Below, piece by piece: positions 41,042 to 64,000 of a stretch of DNA of 64,000 bases (position 1 is its first letter; every line of letters begins with the position of its first letter). The notes under the pieces are model-generated. The model was given only the letters and a program-made list of their open reading frames with translations. It made no database searches and was not told the origin of the DNA. The position numbers were made by a program, and so were the translations under genes. The stretch comes from Antennarius striatus (taxonomy: Eukaryota; Chordata; Actinopteri; Lophiiformes; Antennariidae), in assembly GCF_040054535.1 (NCBI RefSeq), contig NC_090797.1, forward strand, positions 10,552,501 through 10,616,500. Direction: 5' to 3'.

Positions 41042-44000
41042 TCATTCACCGTTTGAATATATCAGGGGTCTGGTGGCACAGAGCAGGCTCTGCACTGTGT
41101 CGACAAACAGATAATGTGATTCTCTGGTCCTGGCAATGCCACCAGCGCTCATGTTGTCTTGGAGCGTGTGGATGAATGTAGAGTGAAATTCAGTCCCAGG
41201 ATAATGTTCTAGAGAGAGAACCTCGCTCCTGTCTGTGATTTCCAGCTTCTTACTCCTCTGAGCTTCCAGTAGGTAGAGACTCCATGACTCCTCAGGCACT
41301 GGGTCTGGGTCCTGGTACTCACATGCCTGGTAGAGAAGAAATATTGTAAATAAGATTGCAGCAGCAAATTCAAAAATAATTTTTCATCTCAGGTTTGAAG
41401 CTGGTCCTCTCTGTTTGAGATAGAAACCATTCTGCTCTTCATTCTGAGATGGGATCTCATCCCTGCATTCCGTTTATGTATCAGCTGTGCTTGCGATCAG
41501 GGCTCTCAAGTGATAACATAAGTTTCAAACAGTGGTGGACTAACTTAACCTAATTCAGTGCTAATTGGAATGAACATCTGGTGACTTCATGTTTACTGGG
41601 GGACATAAATGACTTTGGGTCAACGTAGGGGAGAAGGGCCATTCCACACTAGAAGAAGAAGAGGACACTCAGGTGAATGTTTGCATGTGAAAATACCTGC
41701 ACAATCAGATTCTGAGCATCACATTTAGAGTTCCACTTGCTCCATGAGAATGCACAAGCAGAGGCAAAAAGGGCCATCTGCTCATAGGCAGAATTTTCCA
41801 AGAGGGGGTCCTGCCAAGGAAGAAAACGGCCATTAAATGCTAGCACCTGTGTAGAGGGGTACAGTTTAAAAATTGTGGTTTTGAATAAAATTCCAACAAC
41901 CATGAAGTTTGCTGCAGACATTCATATCCCAAATGTACGACATTTCAGGTCTCATTAAATAAAACGTTTGTGCTTGTTCACAAGCACCGTAATTACATTT
42001 TCCAAAGCACCATGCCATGCATAAATGGTTCACTAACAAATGCATTGTGTTTAGTAGACATGAGTTTACCAACCTGAAAACACTTTAATTACTTCTTATA
42101 TTTAAGATATAACTACCAAAAGTCAAATCCATGTCACATCTAGTTTGCTAGCCTTTTTTTTAAAAAATTAACCAGTAACTAAAACCTTGTTGATGGGGCT
42201 GACATATTTGTCGGTGTGCTCATTCACAAAGATGTTGATTCCAGTGTTGAGTATGGCTTTCTGCAGGGCGGGGCCACTCATCCACTTCCCTGAGAGGTGA
42301 GGCAGACCTTCCTCTTCCTCCCACAGCAGCATACACTGATTTTCCTGTTGGTTACACACAGCAGGTGCAAATTATATTTCAGCTTATATCTCCCAATTCA
42401 CTCAACAGTTAGTGTTCTCCTGTTTCTTACCTGGATTTTGATAGTGACAGTAATCAGAGACCCGTTGACGGTGAAAAGAGCCGAGTTTTGACCAAGAGGC
42501 CTGAGCTCCCAGCTTTGGAAGGGAAGGTTGGCATAAGTTTCTTGCATCAGTGCAAAGGTCTGGAAGGCGTCCATCTTCAAGGAGAACTTAGCATCTGTCT
42601 CCTCATAAGAGATGTCAGTGATCCAATCCATCCTCCACTGCTTCTCTGGATGAAAATTGTCAGTTTTAACGTCTTTCCGAGATTAGTCTGCTTTTTGTAC
42701 ACCTTGACCTGTTGGACGGTGTTGAATATTAGCTCTACCTGTAGCATCCCAGCGAGCCGGTTTGGGAGTTTTCAAGAAGACGACAGAGTCGGGCAGCGTC
42801 ATAGACACACCAACAGGGAGGGTGGTAACGCCTTCACTGTCATCCATGACAGGTGTCTCCAGAGGACAGGTGAACGTCTGTAGTCCACCGTCTAACAGCT
42901 GTTAAATGGAAGAAGGTGAGCTGTACTTTATCTTGTGGTTCAGATAGCAAACAATGAAACCATTTCCTGTTTACCTGTCTAATTTCCCAGCCTTGAACCT
43001 GGCAGCCTTGTGGTGGGAGGAAAAACAGGTCGCAGAAGAAGATTCCACCAAGCGGTGTGTACTCATTTAAATCCACCACCTGGACACCAACATTGGACGT
43101 GTGCATCTGCGCCACAGATGAAGTTGAGTCTAACTCGGCTGGAGAGCAAGAAACAAGGAAGACAGAACAACGGTTTTCATTTGGCCAGGTCAAGATGTTC
43201 AGCTTCTTCCTCTTCATCAGTCATCGGACAGGTTTTTATTCTATTGTGGAAAAATAAGATTGTTCTTGTTTTTCTATGCTACTTCTATTAATACACCAGT
43301 TAATGGTTTTGACAAACAGTTCACATCAGAGGTTTAGATTTAGTCGTTACATGATGGTAAACCATGTGTCAAAAGACCTGTCGATCATCTTGGTAGACAC
43401 CAGAATGTCCTACCACCAAGAGCTTCCATCTGGGTCTGTACTTCGCTCTGTTGTCCCTCTGCTGCCTGGGCATTGGCTTCCTCTGCTGGTTGGGCACTGG
43501 CTCCCTCTGCTGGTTGGGCACTGGCTCCCTCTGTCTGGATACTGTTTGCGCTCTGAGATTCAGGTAATAAGAGAGAAAAACATCACGATGAAGTTACTGA
43601 CCCAACCCAGAGAGCCTCTCTGTCACCTCACCTTCTTGGTGTCAGACTCTTGGATGGACTGCACCTCCTCTTTCATTATCTGCTCGGTCTCATCTTCATT
43701 CACCTCCTTCTGCTCAGGTGCCTCCTCACAGCCCTCAGGAGAGCTTAGAAGAGGAACAATATGTAGCATTACCAGCGTTATGGTCCTGTTTAAAGTGTTT
43801 GAAATATCTAGTACCTTTGGATGGGTGCGTGTGTTCCCAGTTCATTCATTCTAACCAGCAAGGACGGGTGGTCGTAACGCGTGTGGACGATCCGTAGAGC
43901 GATATCTCTCACTGCCAGTTGTCTGGAAAGCTCAAAGCCCAGGCCCATCTCTTCAAAAACATAACCTTTAAACCTGAAAGGAGCCATTGGAGACAAAGAA

Positions 44001-46293
44001 AAATACTAGCTCGTCACCTCTCCTGATAACTACAAAATTTCTCCATATAGAGCTGCTCATTGTGAGGACAAATTATATAAATAGTATCCTATACTTAAAA
44101 TCAACAAATATGACTCATACTCTCTCTGAGTTTCTTCAGAAATTTTGAAGATCCAATACAAAGTCTTTCTACAGTCAATGATCACTTTTCCTATCTTAGA
44201 CTGCTTTTCTACTTTCAAGTATAATTGACAAATATTGGACGGCGTGTAGATAAGATGCTTAACCTTCACTTATTTCACCAACCTTGGGTTCTTATTGATG
44301 TTGGCCCAAAGATATATTGTGATGTTGTCAGTGCTGATTACAGCCTGCATGTTGCCTGTGTCAGAGTCAATGTTTTCACTGGCTCCCTGTGGACAATGAG
44401 ACACACAGAATGTTTTGGCAGATGATCACTCGTTGTCTTTAAGTTCTAATGCGACTGTGATTCTCGTACCTTGAGGATGTCCTCCGTGGTGAGGTCATGT
44501 TTGCTACGGATTAACTCCTGCAAATGGAGGATAGCCTCCTGGTATCTCTGGCCCTCTTCTGGATCTGTTGCGGCTCTGAGCAGAACTTCGAGCTCTTCAA
44601 TCAGCTAAAACAAGGACAACAGTTCACTGTTCATCTCTCAAATTTTATATTTAGCCCAAAATAATCTCTTAAAATTACTTCCTTGGGAAAATAAGCAGCT
44701 GAAACACAATTCATTTGTTTACAATATAAACAAGTGAATCTTTTAACAATGTCTAAAACACATTCCCATCTCAATGTTAAATACACACCTGTAGGGCGAT
44801 GTTACACTGCTCGAGCACATGTGTGCTGTCGACCTCGGAGTCATCTCTCCATAAGGTAAGAAATGTATTTATTTCCCGCTGCACTTCTGGGTCAGGGGTA
44901 CCATCACACCGCATGTATCTCTCCCACTGGACACAGACAAACACAAATATTTGATTTTAACTTGGTGATAAAAGGAGTGAACTTAAAAAAAGAGTCAACT
45001 TCTGAGATGGAGGACCAGATCCACTTCAGCTCAGTCTCTTCAAAGCTGATACAGTGTTTAATTTTGATGGTCTGAGGTGTCATACCTAGCTATGAATTAG
45101 CATGTGAATTCATACATCTGGTAGCTATTAAAAGATTCCTAAAACCATTTCAAAAGTGCAGATTCACAATTTTGCGTCAGATGAGAAAAAAAAATTGACT
45201 TGTGTCTAAAATCATTGAGTCAACATTACAATATTGATTATTGATACAGGAATCCAGACTGAGGAAAAAAACCTATACAGGTAATCATGGAAGGATTATG
45301 CAATCAAAATGTCAGCCATCTCATACTTTCTCCGTCTCCGCAGCCTTAGTCTTCCATTCCGTTACTGCGGCGTGATTGTTTTCTAGCAGACACTGGAGAT
45401 GATTCAGCTCACCTCTGCGGTGCTCTCGGGCCTGTCAGCAGAAGACATTAGTGGAGGCCACAGAGAAGTGTCCAAGCTCAATACAGTACACACAGAGATG
45501 TATATTTAAGTAGATACTGGTCAATCAGTTTGTCATACTGATTTAATACTGATTTTATATTGAATGATATGACATTTAAATGCAGAAGGCACAGCATACC
45601 TTTATCTTAAGTTGCTCTAGCTCTCTCTCCTTTTTCTCCCTCTGTAATCTTTCCTGTTCTTCTTTCTCAGCTTGAAGGCGTGCTTCCTCTATAAGCAAAA
45701 GCAGAATGTGTCCTGAATTTTGTAGGATTCTTTTCATTCCTAAATAGTGATAAAAAAATTCTAATCAGATTATTAAACAGATGTATTACCTTCCTCTCTC
45801 AGTCTCCTCTCCTCTTCCTCTTTTGCTTTCTGAGCTTTGCTCAGCTTACCTTTTTTGTTAGCTGCCTGCCCCACAAAACATTACAAATTATTTTTTTTTA
45901 ACAAAGCAAATTTGTTACTAGTTTAAAAAACCTATACTATTATGGACAGCAACTGTTGGAGTGAAGTGGTATCTACTCTATGTCTGACTGCGTATATCTT
46001 TAATTACATGTGGAATAATGTTTTGAGTGCACTGACTGACTGTGGCTCATACCTTTTTTTTCTTTGGCGGCTATTTTTCTCAGGAGGAAACACACAGAGA
46101 AAGTTTAAAGAGAAATACAAGAGAGATGAGAGTTTAAAAGAACATGCAGATTGCGCACGGAGCGGGACTCGAACCCACAACCTCCTTGCTGTGCGGCGCT
46201 ACCCACTGCGCCTCCGTGCTATAACGTCTTATTAATTAATATAGTGTTAAACTGAGACAAGTAAATGTGGGGAAAAAAGCCAAAACTCACCAT
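41042..46293 (-). CDS. dnai7: Dynein axonemal intermediate chain 7 (CASC1)
   Basis: Complete gene on the minus strand. Coding exons, 5' to 3': 46293-46291 (ATG only), 46070-46053, 45865-45790, 45688-45600, 45431-45327, 44926-44789, 44604-44470, 44386-44283, 43973-43815, 43743-43632, 43552-43417, 43138-42975, 42898-42739, 42645-42431, 42344-42186, 41810-41697, 41326-41042. They total 2172 bases, 723 aa, close to the human protein (about 716). Recognised blocks: a Lys/Glu-rich N-terminal coiled coil (residues 1-65), RCDGTPDPEVQREINTFL, YLWANINKNPRFKGYVF, VHTRYDHPSLLV, LNEYTPLGGIFFCDLFFLP, PFQSWELRPLG, MALFASACAFSWSKWN and the tail TEFHSTFIHTL. Family knowledge: DNAI7 is associated with axonemal inner-arm dynein and is needed in motile cilia. 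Regulation: an exact RFX X-box lies 122 bases upstream of the ATG. Odd points: an ATG-only first coding exon, an 18-base second exon, and an 8-residue repeat in the 43552-43417 exon. It is tail-to-tail with irag2 and head-to-head with etfrf1. Confidence 0.95.
43461..43532 (-). repeat. 24-base coding minisatellite in dnai7
   Basis: Three tandem 24-base units (43461-43484, 43485-43508, 43509-43532). The second and third are identical and the first differs at several bases. In frame on the minus strand they encode the octapeptide EGASAQPA twice and then EEANAQAA, within the acidic low-complexity linker of dnai7. Unit length keeps the frame. Confidence 0.92.
46140..46225 (-). repeat. tRNA-derived repeat head in dnai7 intron 1
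   Basis: On the minus strand: AGCACGGAGGCGCAGTGG, with an A-box-like GGCGCAGTGG, and GGTTCGAGTCC, an exact B-box match, then CTGCATGTTC. Same family as 6714-6905. It resembles a tRNA 5' half plus T-arm but lacks a proper anticodon arm and acceptor pairing, so it is a SINE head and not a tRNA gene. Confidence 0.75.
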
Positions 46294-46414
46294 GTTGAAA
46301 CGTATTAGGAATAATGAATGGAGAAAATAATTTCCACAAACAGGGATTAATAGAGTACATTTCTTTCATCTGTCCCTCCTTCTCCTTTCATGTTTTGTCA
46401 TCTGAAGAGTCCGG

Positions 46415-46442
46415 GTAACCATAGAAACCTGACGCATGCGTG
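46415..46442. promoter_or_regulatory. RFX X-box and NRF1-like site in the dnai7/etfrf1 promoter
   Basis: GTAACCATAGAAAC at 46415-46428 fits the RFX X-box consensus GTHNYYATRRNAAC at every position. Right beside it, ACGCATGCGT (46432-46441) resembles the core of the NRF1 site. The block lies between dnai7 (ATG at 46293, minus) and etfrf1 (possible 5' exon ending at the donor at 46555, plus). X-boxes mark ciliary genes and NRF1 sites mark nuclear genes for mitochondrial proteins, which suits this pair. Occupancy is inferred. Confidence 0.7.
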
Positions 46443-46954
46443 GTTGTAATGTTTTGTTGCGACATAACGAAACGATATACGACTAGTGTGTTTGTTTACT
46501 GTAGAGGTCTCTGCCTTCTCGACCACCTTGAGTGTAATAACGTGAAATATTACGTGTAAGTATGAATTCGCTATTTTTATATCGTTTTTTTTTACATAAT
46601 TTGTATTGAATAATAACAAACATGCTGGCTACTGTTGTTTGACAACTCCGTAGTACGTTAATAAATCAACCCGTGTGTTTGTGTTTGCGACAGAAGCCAA
46701 ATCGACATACGGCTGTGGACGGAGAAGTTCAACTCTTGGTCAAAGGAAGGACAACAACAACAGGAAGAACTGTACTTTACCCGTCATCCTGCAAAATAAA
46801 ACGTGTGATTATGTATTTACTGATCGGTTTGGTTGTTTGTGGCATCTGTGATCACTTCTAACAACCATGCTAGCATGCCTATGTTGTTCTCGCCATTCCG
46901 TTAAATGAAATGATTCGTATTTGTTTCTTCAGAAACGTCCACTTCGTGTCTGCG

Positions 46955-47287
46955 ATGGCCAGTCCTCTAAAGGCTGAGGTGATCCGGCTTTACAAAACCG
47001 TAAGTGAATTAGTCACATTGTGTTTGTGTCCTGCGATGCAGAATATTCTAATATGTTTCTCGTCCTCCTAAAAGCTGCTCTATCTCGGTCGTGAGTACCC
47101 GAAGGGATCGGCTTATTTCAGAGAGCGCTTAAAGGCAGCGTTCATGAAGAATAAAGACGAAACGGATCCTGAGAAGATCAGACAGCTGGTGGGCCGTGGG
47201 GACTTTGTCATTAAGGAACTGGAGGCTCTTTATTTCCTCAGAAAATATCGAGCTATGAAAAAGAGGTATTATGAAGTAGAAAAATGA
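46955..47287 (+). CDS. etfrf1: Electron transfer flavoprotein regulatory factor 1 (LYR motif-containing 5)
   Basis: Two coding exons, 46955-46999 and 47075-47287, give 85 aa. The first coding exon opens at 46933 after TTTCTTCAG; a 5' UTR exon probably ends at the donor at 46555. The protein starts [19 protein letters not shown] and continues with [34 protein letters not shown] and [15 protein letters not shown]. It carries the LYR-family signature (here LYK) near residue 12 and the F in the helix-bundle core, and is close to the human length of about 90. Family knowledge: a small mitochondrial matrix helical protein that binds electron transfer flavoprotein and displaces FAD, reducing flavoprotein activity. 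It lies head-to-head with dnai7, as in other vertebrates. Confidence 0.96.
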
Positions 47288-48584
47288 ACTGCCCTCAATC
47301 AGCACCAATGACCCATCATGAATGAAAGATTATGCGAGATGCCCTGACCTCAATAGAAAAGATCCGTGTCTGAAAAGTGCCAGAGGGGCCAGAGGGTGAT
47401 GAATGAATCAGTTTCAGGAACTTTGACAAGGAAGTCCCATATTTTTGTTTTGTGTTAAATCCTAAATTTATGTAAAGGCTGCTGAAATTTACCTTCTTTT
47501 GCAGAAGAAGGAATGAGCAAATCCTTTGCCAAGTGTAATTTCATGCATGTTCTGATGTTGATGTTTAGATTTTGGCTTCTTAAGACAAGATAAGTTGTAG
47601 ACATGCACCTGCAGAAGCTTAATTAACAGCCAAATATATGGTAATGTGTGCATACTGCACATCCATGTATGCAATTGTATTTACATCTGTATATAAACAA
47701 TACATAGATGTAAATATATGACTATTTCTTGAGAAGTGAATGTATTGAAATACAAAATGATTTAGAAAAGTATTTGTTTATGAAATATAAACAGTACTCT
47801 AGATATTTTCTCATGGATGCTGCCTTCTGTTTTACACACATATGTGAAGAGAGACTTATCATATTTCATGAACAAAATTCTACAAAGCACCTTCAAGTTC
47901 CAATGAAAGTTCGAACAAAGTTCGAAAGTTCGACTGATTTGACTTTTGTTTCAGGAAAGAAATATATATTATCAGATGTCACCAGGCTGGTGGTCAGTCA
48001 CACACTTGGTGTTGTTAAAATGAAACTGATGCAGTTATCATCACCAACAGTCGAGTCTATGAGAATTGCATGAGATGAAAATTTATGCAGAAGCAATAAG
48101 GTTACTAATATCAGTGGTATTGGTAGTTTATGTAATATGTATGTAGAAACTAATAAGTCTGGTTTCTAAAAAATTAAAACTACACAACATCCCGATGGAA
48201 CCTCAGTCTCCACATTATGTGGACTTAGGCTCGTATGGTCTACTATTAACTTAAAAAAGAATTAGATATGTTAATTGATAGATGATTTTTTTTTAATGAT
48301 TAAGAAACAAACAATGAACCCCGCCCTCCTTTTTTTCCCCTGACAAATAACAGCCTGCAAAGGCACATCTTACATCAAAAGAAGACCATTTTACAAAAAT
48401 TACTATTTTAGGGTTTATATTTGTATACATTTGAAGCTGTGATTTCCTGGCACTTAATAAATGACAGAAAACAGTTTACTGTCATTTAAACATTTAATAT
48501 ATCTCAGATTAGCTTATACTCATATCGTCCATGTAATCAATAGCAAATTTAAATGTAGACATTTTATAAAAGACAATTTTTTCT
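47288..48584. other. etfrf1 3' flank and slc5a8-like 3' flank
   Basis: No coding signal. Bases 48400-48584 closely match 59390-59574 downstream of the second slc5a8-like copy, so they belong to the tandemly duplicated unit. Bases about 47440-47476 match 57134-57171 and may mark the edge of that unit. A minus-strand ATTAAA near 48490 could serve as the poly(A) signal of the first slc5a8-like gene. Confidence 0.6.
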
Positions 48585-56780
<8,196 letters not shown>

Positions 56781-57379
56781 TTTGCTTTGAGTCAGACTAA
56801 AACCAATACCACAGCTGTTTGGTGCACAGTTTTTCATTCAGATAAAAAAAAACAACCCAGACATAACTAACTGAAATGTAGGCAATGATCACCTAACATG
56901 ACACTGAACTCAAGAAAAATAAACAAACCTCTACTCCAAGTGACAATGATGTACAGTAACTTACAGAATGGTTCAGCCCAAAATGAAATTCCTCATTTTA
57001 CTGAATAAGACACTATTATTATTGCAAAGTAATTTTAAAGATATGATTCTTTAAATTCCCACAGTATTCCATTTACGTATGCTTTTTAGTTTAACCCCAA
57101 ATAATTTTGATAAAATGAAGACAAGAGAGTCTCAAAGTTTGTTTGCATTAAATCCTAAATTTATGCAAAGGCTGTGTCTGTATAAACTCTAAAACACCAA
57201 TCATCACTGACGCAAAACTGACAAGAAAAGCACATTTCAGTTGGTCTGAACCATCTTGAGAAGATGCAGAAGGTTAAAAGAGCTGTTGTGTGGTGCACTG
57301 AATTAATCTAAAACATTTCAGTCCAGAAAGAGTGAGACATACTAAGACATATTAAGTTGAAAAAAGAATACATTATATT
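56781..57379. other. Upstream flank of slc5a8-like copy A
   Basis: Presumed 5' UTR and promoter of copy A. I see no clear TATA box or CpG island. Bases 57134-57171 match a segment beside etfrf1 (about 47440-47476), including TTAAATCCTAAATTTATG and AAAGGCTG. Confidence 0.4.
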
Positions 57380-58950
57380 AAAGGTTTATTAAGCAAAGAA
57401 CAGAACAAGCAGAAGCTAAATACAAAAAATATAGAAATATATTAAATGTTATAATACGAACATGTAAGAAAGAATATTGTACTAATCTGCTTGCAGAAAA
57501 TAAAAATTACACCAGACAACTATGGGATATAGTTAACAAATTTATAAAACAAAGTAAGGCTAAATCATCCTATCCAGAATATTTTAATATTAGAAATACA
57601 AACTTAGAGCACATGGATGAAGTAGCAAATAAATTTAATGACTTCTTTGTGGGTGTCGGGCCTGAGCTGGCAGAAAACATTCCTGTCTCTCACTTGCCAT
57701 GGGATTATTTTGACAACATTGGAGGAAGGAATCAGAAGTCAATGTTTCTGGCGCCAGTGAAGGACACAGAGATAAGACACCTGGTCAGCCAATGCGTAGC
57801 AAAAACTTCTACTGATGTGAATGGATTTGATATGAAGCTAATCAAGGACATTTTGGATGGAATTCTGCAACCATTTACACACCTATGTAATTTGTCATTT
57901 CAAACTGGGGTGTTTCCTTACAAAATGAAGATTGGAAAAGTGGTTCCGATATATAAAAATGGGGATGCTTGTGAATTTACAAATTACAGACCCGTTTCAA
58001 TACTAACCACACTTATCAAAAATCCTAGAGAAGCTGTTCAATAACAGACTGGATAAATTCATAACAAAACACAATCTCCTTGACTGTAGTCAGTACGGCT
58101 TCAGGAAGAATGGATAAAGAGCTATTTACAAAATAGATTGCGATACGTCACTCTGGGCGGGAGGACATCAAAAACATTAGACATTGTGTGTGGGGTACCA
58201 CAGGGGTCAAAATTGGGTCCAAAATTATTTATACTTTACATAAATGATTTATGTAAGGTTTCAAATGTCCTTAAAATGATACTTTTTGCGGATGATACAA
58301 CCAACCTTTGCAAAGGATATGACATAAATAAATTAGCCCAAACAGTCAATGAGGAATTGGCCAAAATGTAGTTGTGGTTTGATATAAACAAATTATCCTT
58401 GAACCTAAGAAAAACTAAGTATATGTTATTTGGGAAGAAAAGCTGCAAACACAAAATTAATATTAAGATGAATGAAGTAAATATTGAACAGGTTGCTGAA
58501 TTTAAAATGCTAGGAGTGATTATTGATGAGATGCTAAATTGGAAACCTCATTTAAGACAGCTGCAAAAAATGTTAGCCAGAAGTGTATCCATACTCTGGA
58601 GATACTCAAAAATTATTAAATCAGAAGGCACTCCATACAATATATTGTGCACTAATCCTGCCCTACCTTAACTACTGTGCTGAAGTATGGGGAAACACAT
58701 ATAAAAGTGGCTTACAACCTTTATTTCTGATCCAGAAAAGAGCCTTAAGAATTATTCACACTGAACATTATAGAGCTCATACAAATTATTTAAATATTTA
58801 TTAATCCAAACTAGTGAAAATACATGACATCATAAGCTACAAAACTGCACAACTTATGTATAAAGCAGCCAATAACTATTTACCTCAAAATATATAATTA
58901 CAAATACAGATAAATGAATCAAATTACCAATTAAGAGAAAACACAGTATA
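57380..58950 (+). mobile_element. Decayed non-LTR retrotransposon (LINE), reverse transcriptase part
   Basis: The plus strand carries reverse transcriptase blocks in order: FNDFFVGVGPELAENI (from 57640), TNYRPVSIL (near 57980), QYGFRKN (near 58095), YLQNRLRYVTLGG, CGVPQGSKLGPKLFILYINDL, then FADDT, the catalytic box, near 58290, and the thumb-like FKMLGVIIDEMLNWKPHL. LPYLNYCAEVWGNTY and RALRIIH follow. Part of the domain is deleted between GFRKN and the YLQNR block (near 58110), frames shift near 58010 and 58370, and the endonuclease half is missing, so it is dead. The FADD form and C-terminal wording suggest a fish Jockey/Rex or L2-like clade, not resolved. It sits between the two slc5a8-like copies. 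Confidence 0.85.
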
Positions 58951-59574
58951 TACACAAATGTGAATATTTGGAGTGGAAAAAAGTAATTTCCCTACAGGGA
59001 TTATTAAAAGATTGATTATAAAGGATTTCTTATAATCAATTTTATGTAATAAATGTAGTTGTAAAATAATTATTTTACAATTAGCCTTGCAAATTCATGC
59101 TTTGCTGCCTGTTAAAGACCAAAACCTTTCATATAAACGTTTGTGCAGCTCCTCAGCCGGCCCACATGTCAAATTTTAGAACTCTGTGTGGCCCACCAGC
59201 TTGCCAACCTCTGTTCTAACAGACCTTTAGCACATCAACCAATCAAATTACCTTTAGTGAGGCTCCAGGTATGGGGGTGGATTAAAGCAGGACCGTAAGA
59301 ATGAAAATAGGAAGGAAACAAATACATATTGTACATCAAAATAAAACCTTTTAGAGCATTTTCATTATTTTAACCACTTAAAAATTATAAAAATGACTTT
59401 ATTTTTGAATGCAGACATACATTTGAAGCTTTGATTTTCTGGCATATAGTAAATGACAGATAAATGGTATTCGATCTTTTGATCTTATAAACGTCTTGGA
59501 TTAGTGTATAATCATATTTTTCATGTAATCAATAGCAATGTTAAATGTAGACATTTTGTGAAAGACTATTTTCT
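58951..59574. other. Spacer and 3' flank of slc5a8-like copy B
   Basis: No coding signal. Bases 59390-59574 match 48400-48584 (for example CATGTAATCAATAGCAA and CATTTGAAGCT), showing that the duplicated unit extends beyond the stop codon. Confidence 0.6.
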
Positions 59575-63351
<3,777 letters not shown>

Positions 63352-64000
63352 CTGGGGAAAAAAAGGAACAATGAAACTCAGTGCAAAAAAAAGGCAAAAT
63401 GCATGAACACTAACATTATTCCAGACTCATTCATTCAAAACATTGGGAAGATTTACAGATAATGTAACAGTCTGTATAAATGCTGATATATTTCACTATT
63501 TACCCAATTTGTGTTCATTTGCAAGATGCTGCTATCGTCTTTGTGCCTCTACTTAACATATAACATATGTTTTTAAGCATTTCTCTTGGTCCTTCTTGCC
63601 TTGTAACTTCCCAAAATGGCAGCCTATACATTGCCTGTTGTGCTCAGTCATCAACCTAACCTTGATGTTGTCACAATAGCAAGTGCCAGATTTCAGAACT
63701 CGGAGTTAACATGTTAATCACTGACTAATGCTAAACCATGTTAATGTTGAAAACTTGAGAATAGAGGGGCAAAACAGCTTCCTTTAGAGCTAAGCTCCAA
63801 GAATACATACACCTGATCCAAGAATGAAGTTGTTTAGAAATCTGAAATAAGATTTTGGAAGGAAACTTCAGGTGGGGTCTCAAGTGCTCTACAGGTTTGT
63901 GCTGCTAAATATAATATATATTACAATATAATATAATATAATAATATAATCTTCACAAAATTCTAACTTCTTTTGATGGACTTTGTATCCCTGGAACTGC
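63352..64000. other. Intron of slc5a8-like copy B
   Basis: No exon recognised. The exon matching 54558-54418 of copy A is not found here and should lie beyond the window. A short ATAAT-rich simple tract is present near 63910-63950. Confidence 0.6.

Noticed and set aside
46149-46222. Functional tRNA gene on the minus strand
   Set aside because: B-box matches, but the arms do not form a full cloverleaf and the sequence continues as a dispersed repeat.

Overview
The window is vertebrate nuclear DNA, and almost certainly from a teleost fish. Genes are split into many short exons with GT/AG introns. CA/GT, GA, GATA and TA microsatellites are dense, and there are fish-type tRNA-derived SINEs, Tc1-like transposon debris and a decayed LINE. 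All calls come from reading exons by eye, keeping splice phase, and comparing remembered family sequences. No search was run.

Layout. (1) 1-8819 is non-coding: microsatellites, one tRNA-derived repeat and a few non-repetitive A/T-rich blocks. (2) 8820-9070 (minus) is a small, frameshifted relic of bcat1 (cytosolic branched-chain aminotransferase). (3) 12223-38671 (plus) is irag2/lrmp: 39 coding exons, about 1482 aa, ending in a membrane anchor and a KASH-like lumenal tail. An alternative last exon at 36554-36779 would give a soluble form. (4) 41042-46293 (minus) is dnai7/casc1, 17 exons, 723 aa. (5) 46955-47287 (plus) is etfrf1/lyrm5, 85 aa, head-to-head with dnai7 across a short shared promoter that holds an exact RFX X-box. 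(6) 48585-56780 (minus) is a complete slc5a8-like sodium/monocarboxylate cotransporter of 17 exons and 614 aa. (7) 57380-58950 is a decayed LINE. (8) 59575-63351 (minus) is a second, tandem slc5a8-like copy; its last nine exons are present and its 5' half lies beyond the window.

The order and orientation bcat1(-) irag2(+) dnai7(-) etfrf1(+) match the human 12p12 block BCAT1-LRMP-CASC1-LYRM5-KRAS. The bcat1 relic therefore sits where the intact gene would be expected. To the right, kras is not seen and the slc5a8-like pair takes its place.

The genes do not form one pathway: ER/nuclear-envelope anchoring (irag2), motile-cilium dynein (dnai7), mitochondrial electron-transfer flavoprotein regulation (etfrf1) and plasma-membrane monocarboxylate uptake (slc5a8-like). 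I found no clearly new multi-gene system. The items most worth a second look are the bcat1 fossil, the predicted switch of the irag2 C-terminus between anchored and soluble forms, the degenerate EF-hand plus KASH layout of irag2, the X-box promoter, and the slc5a8 tandem duplication with copy-specific transposon insertions.
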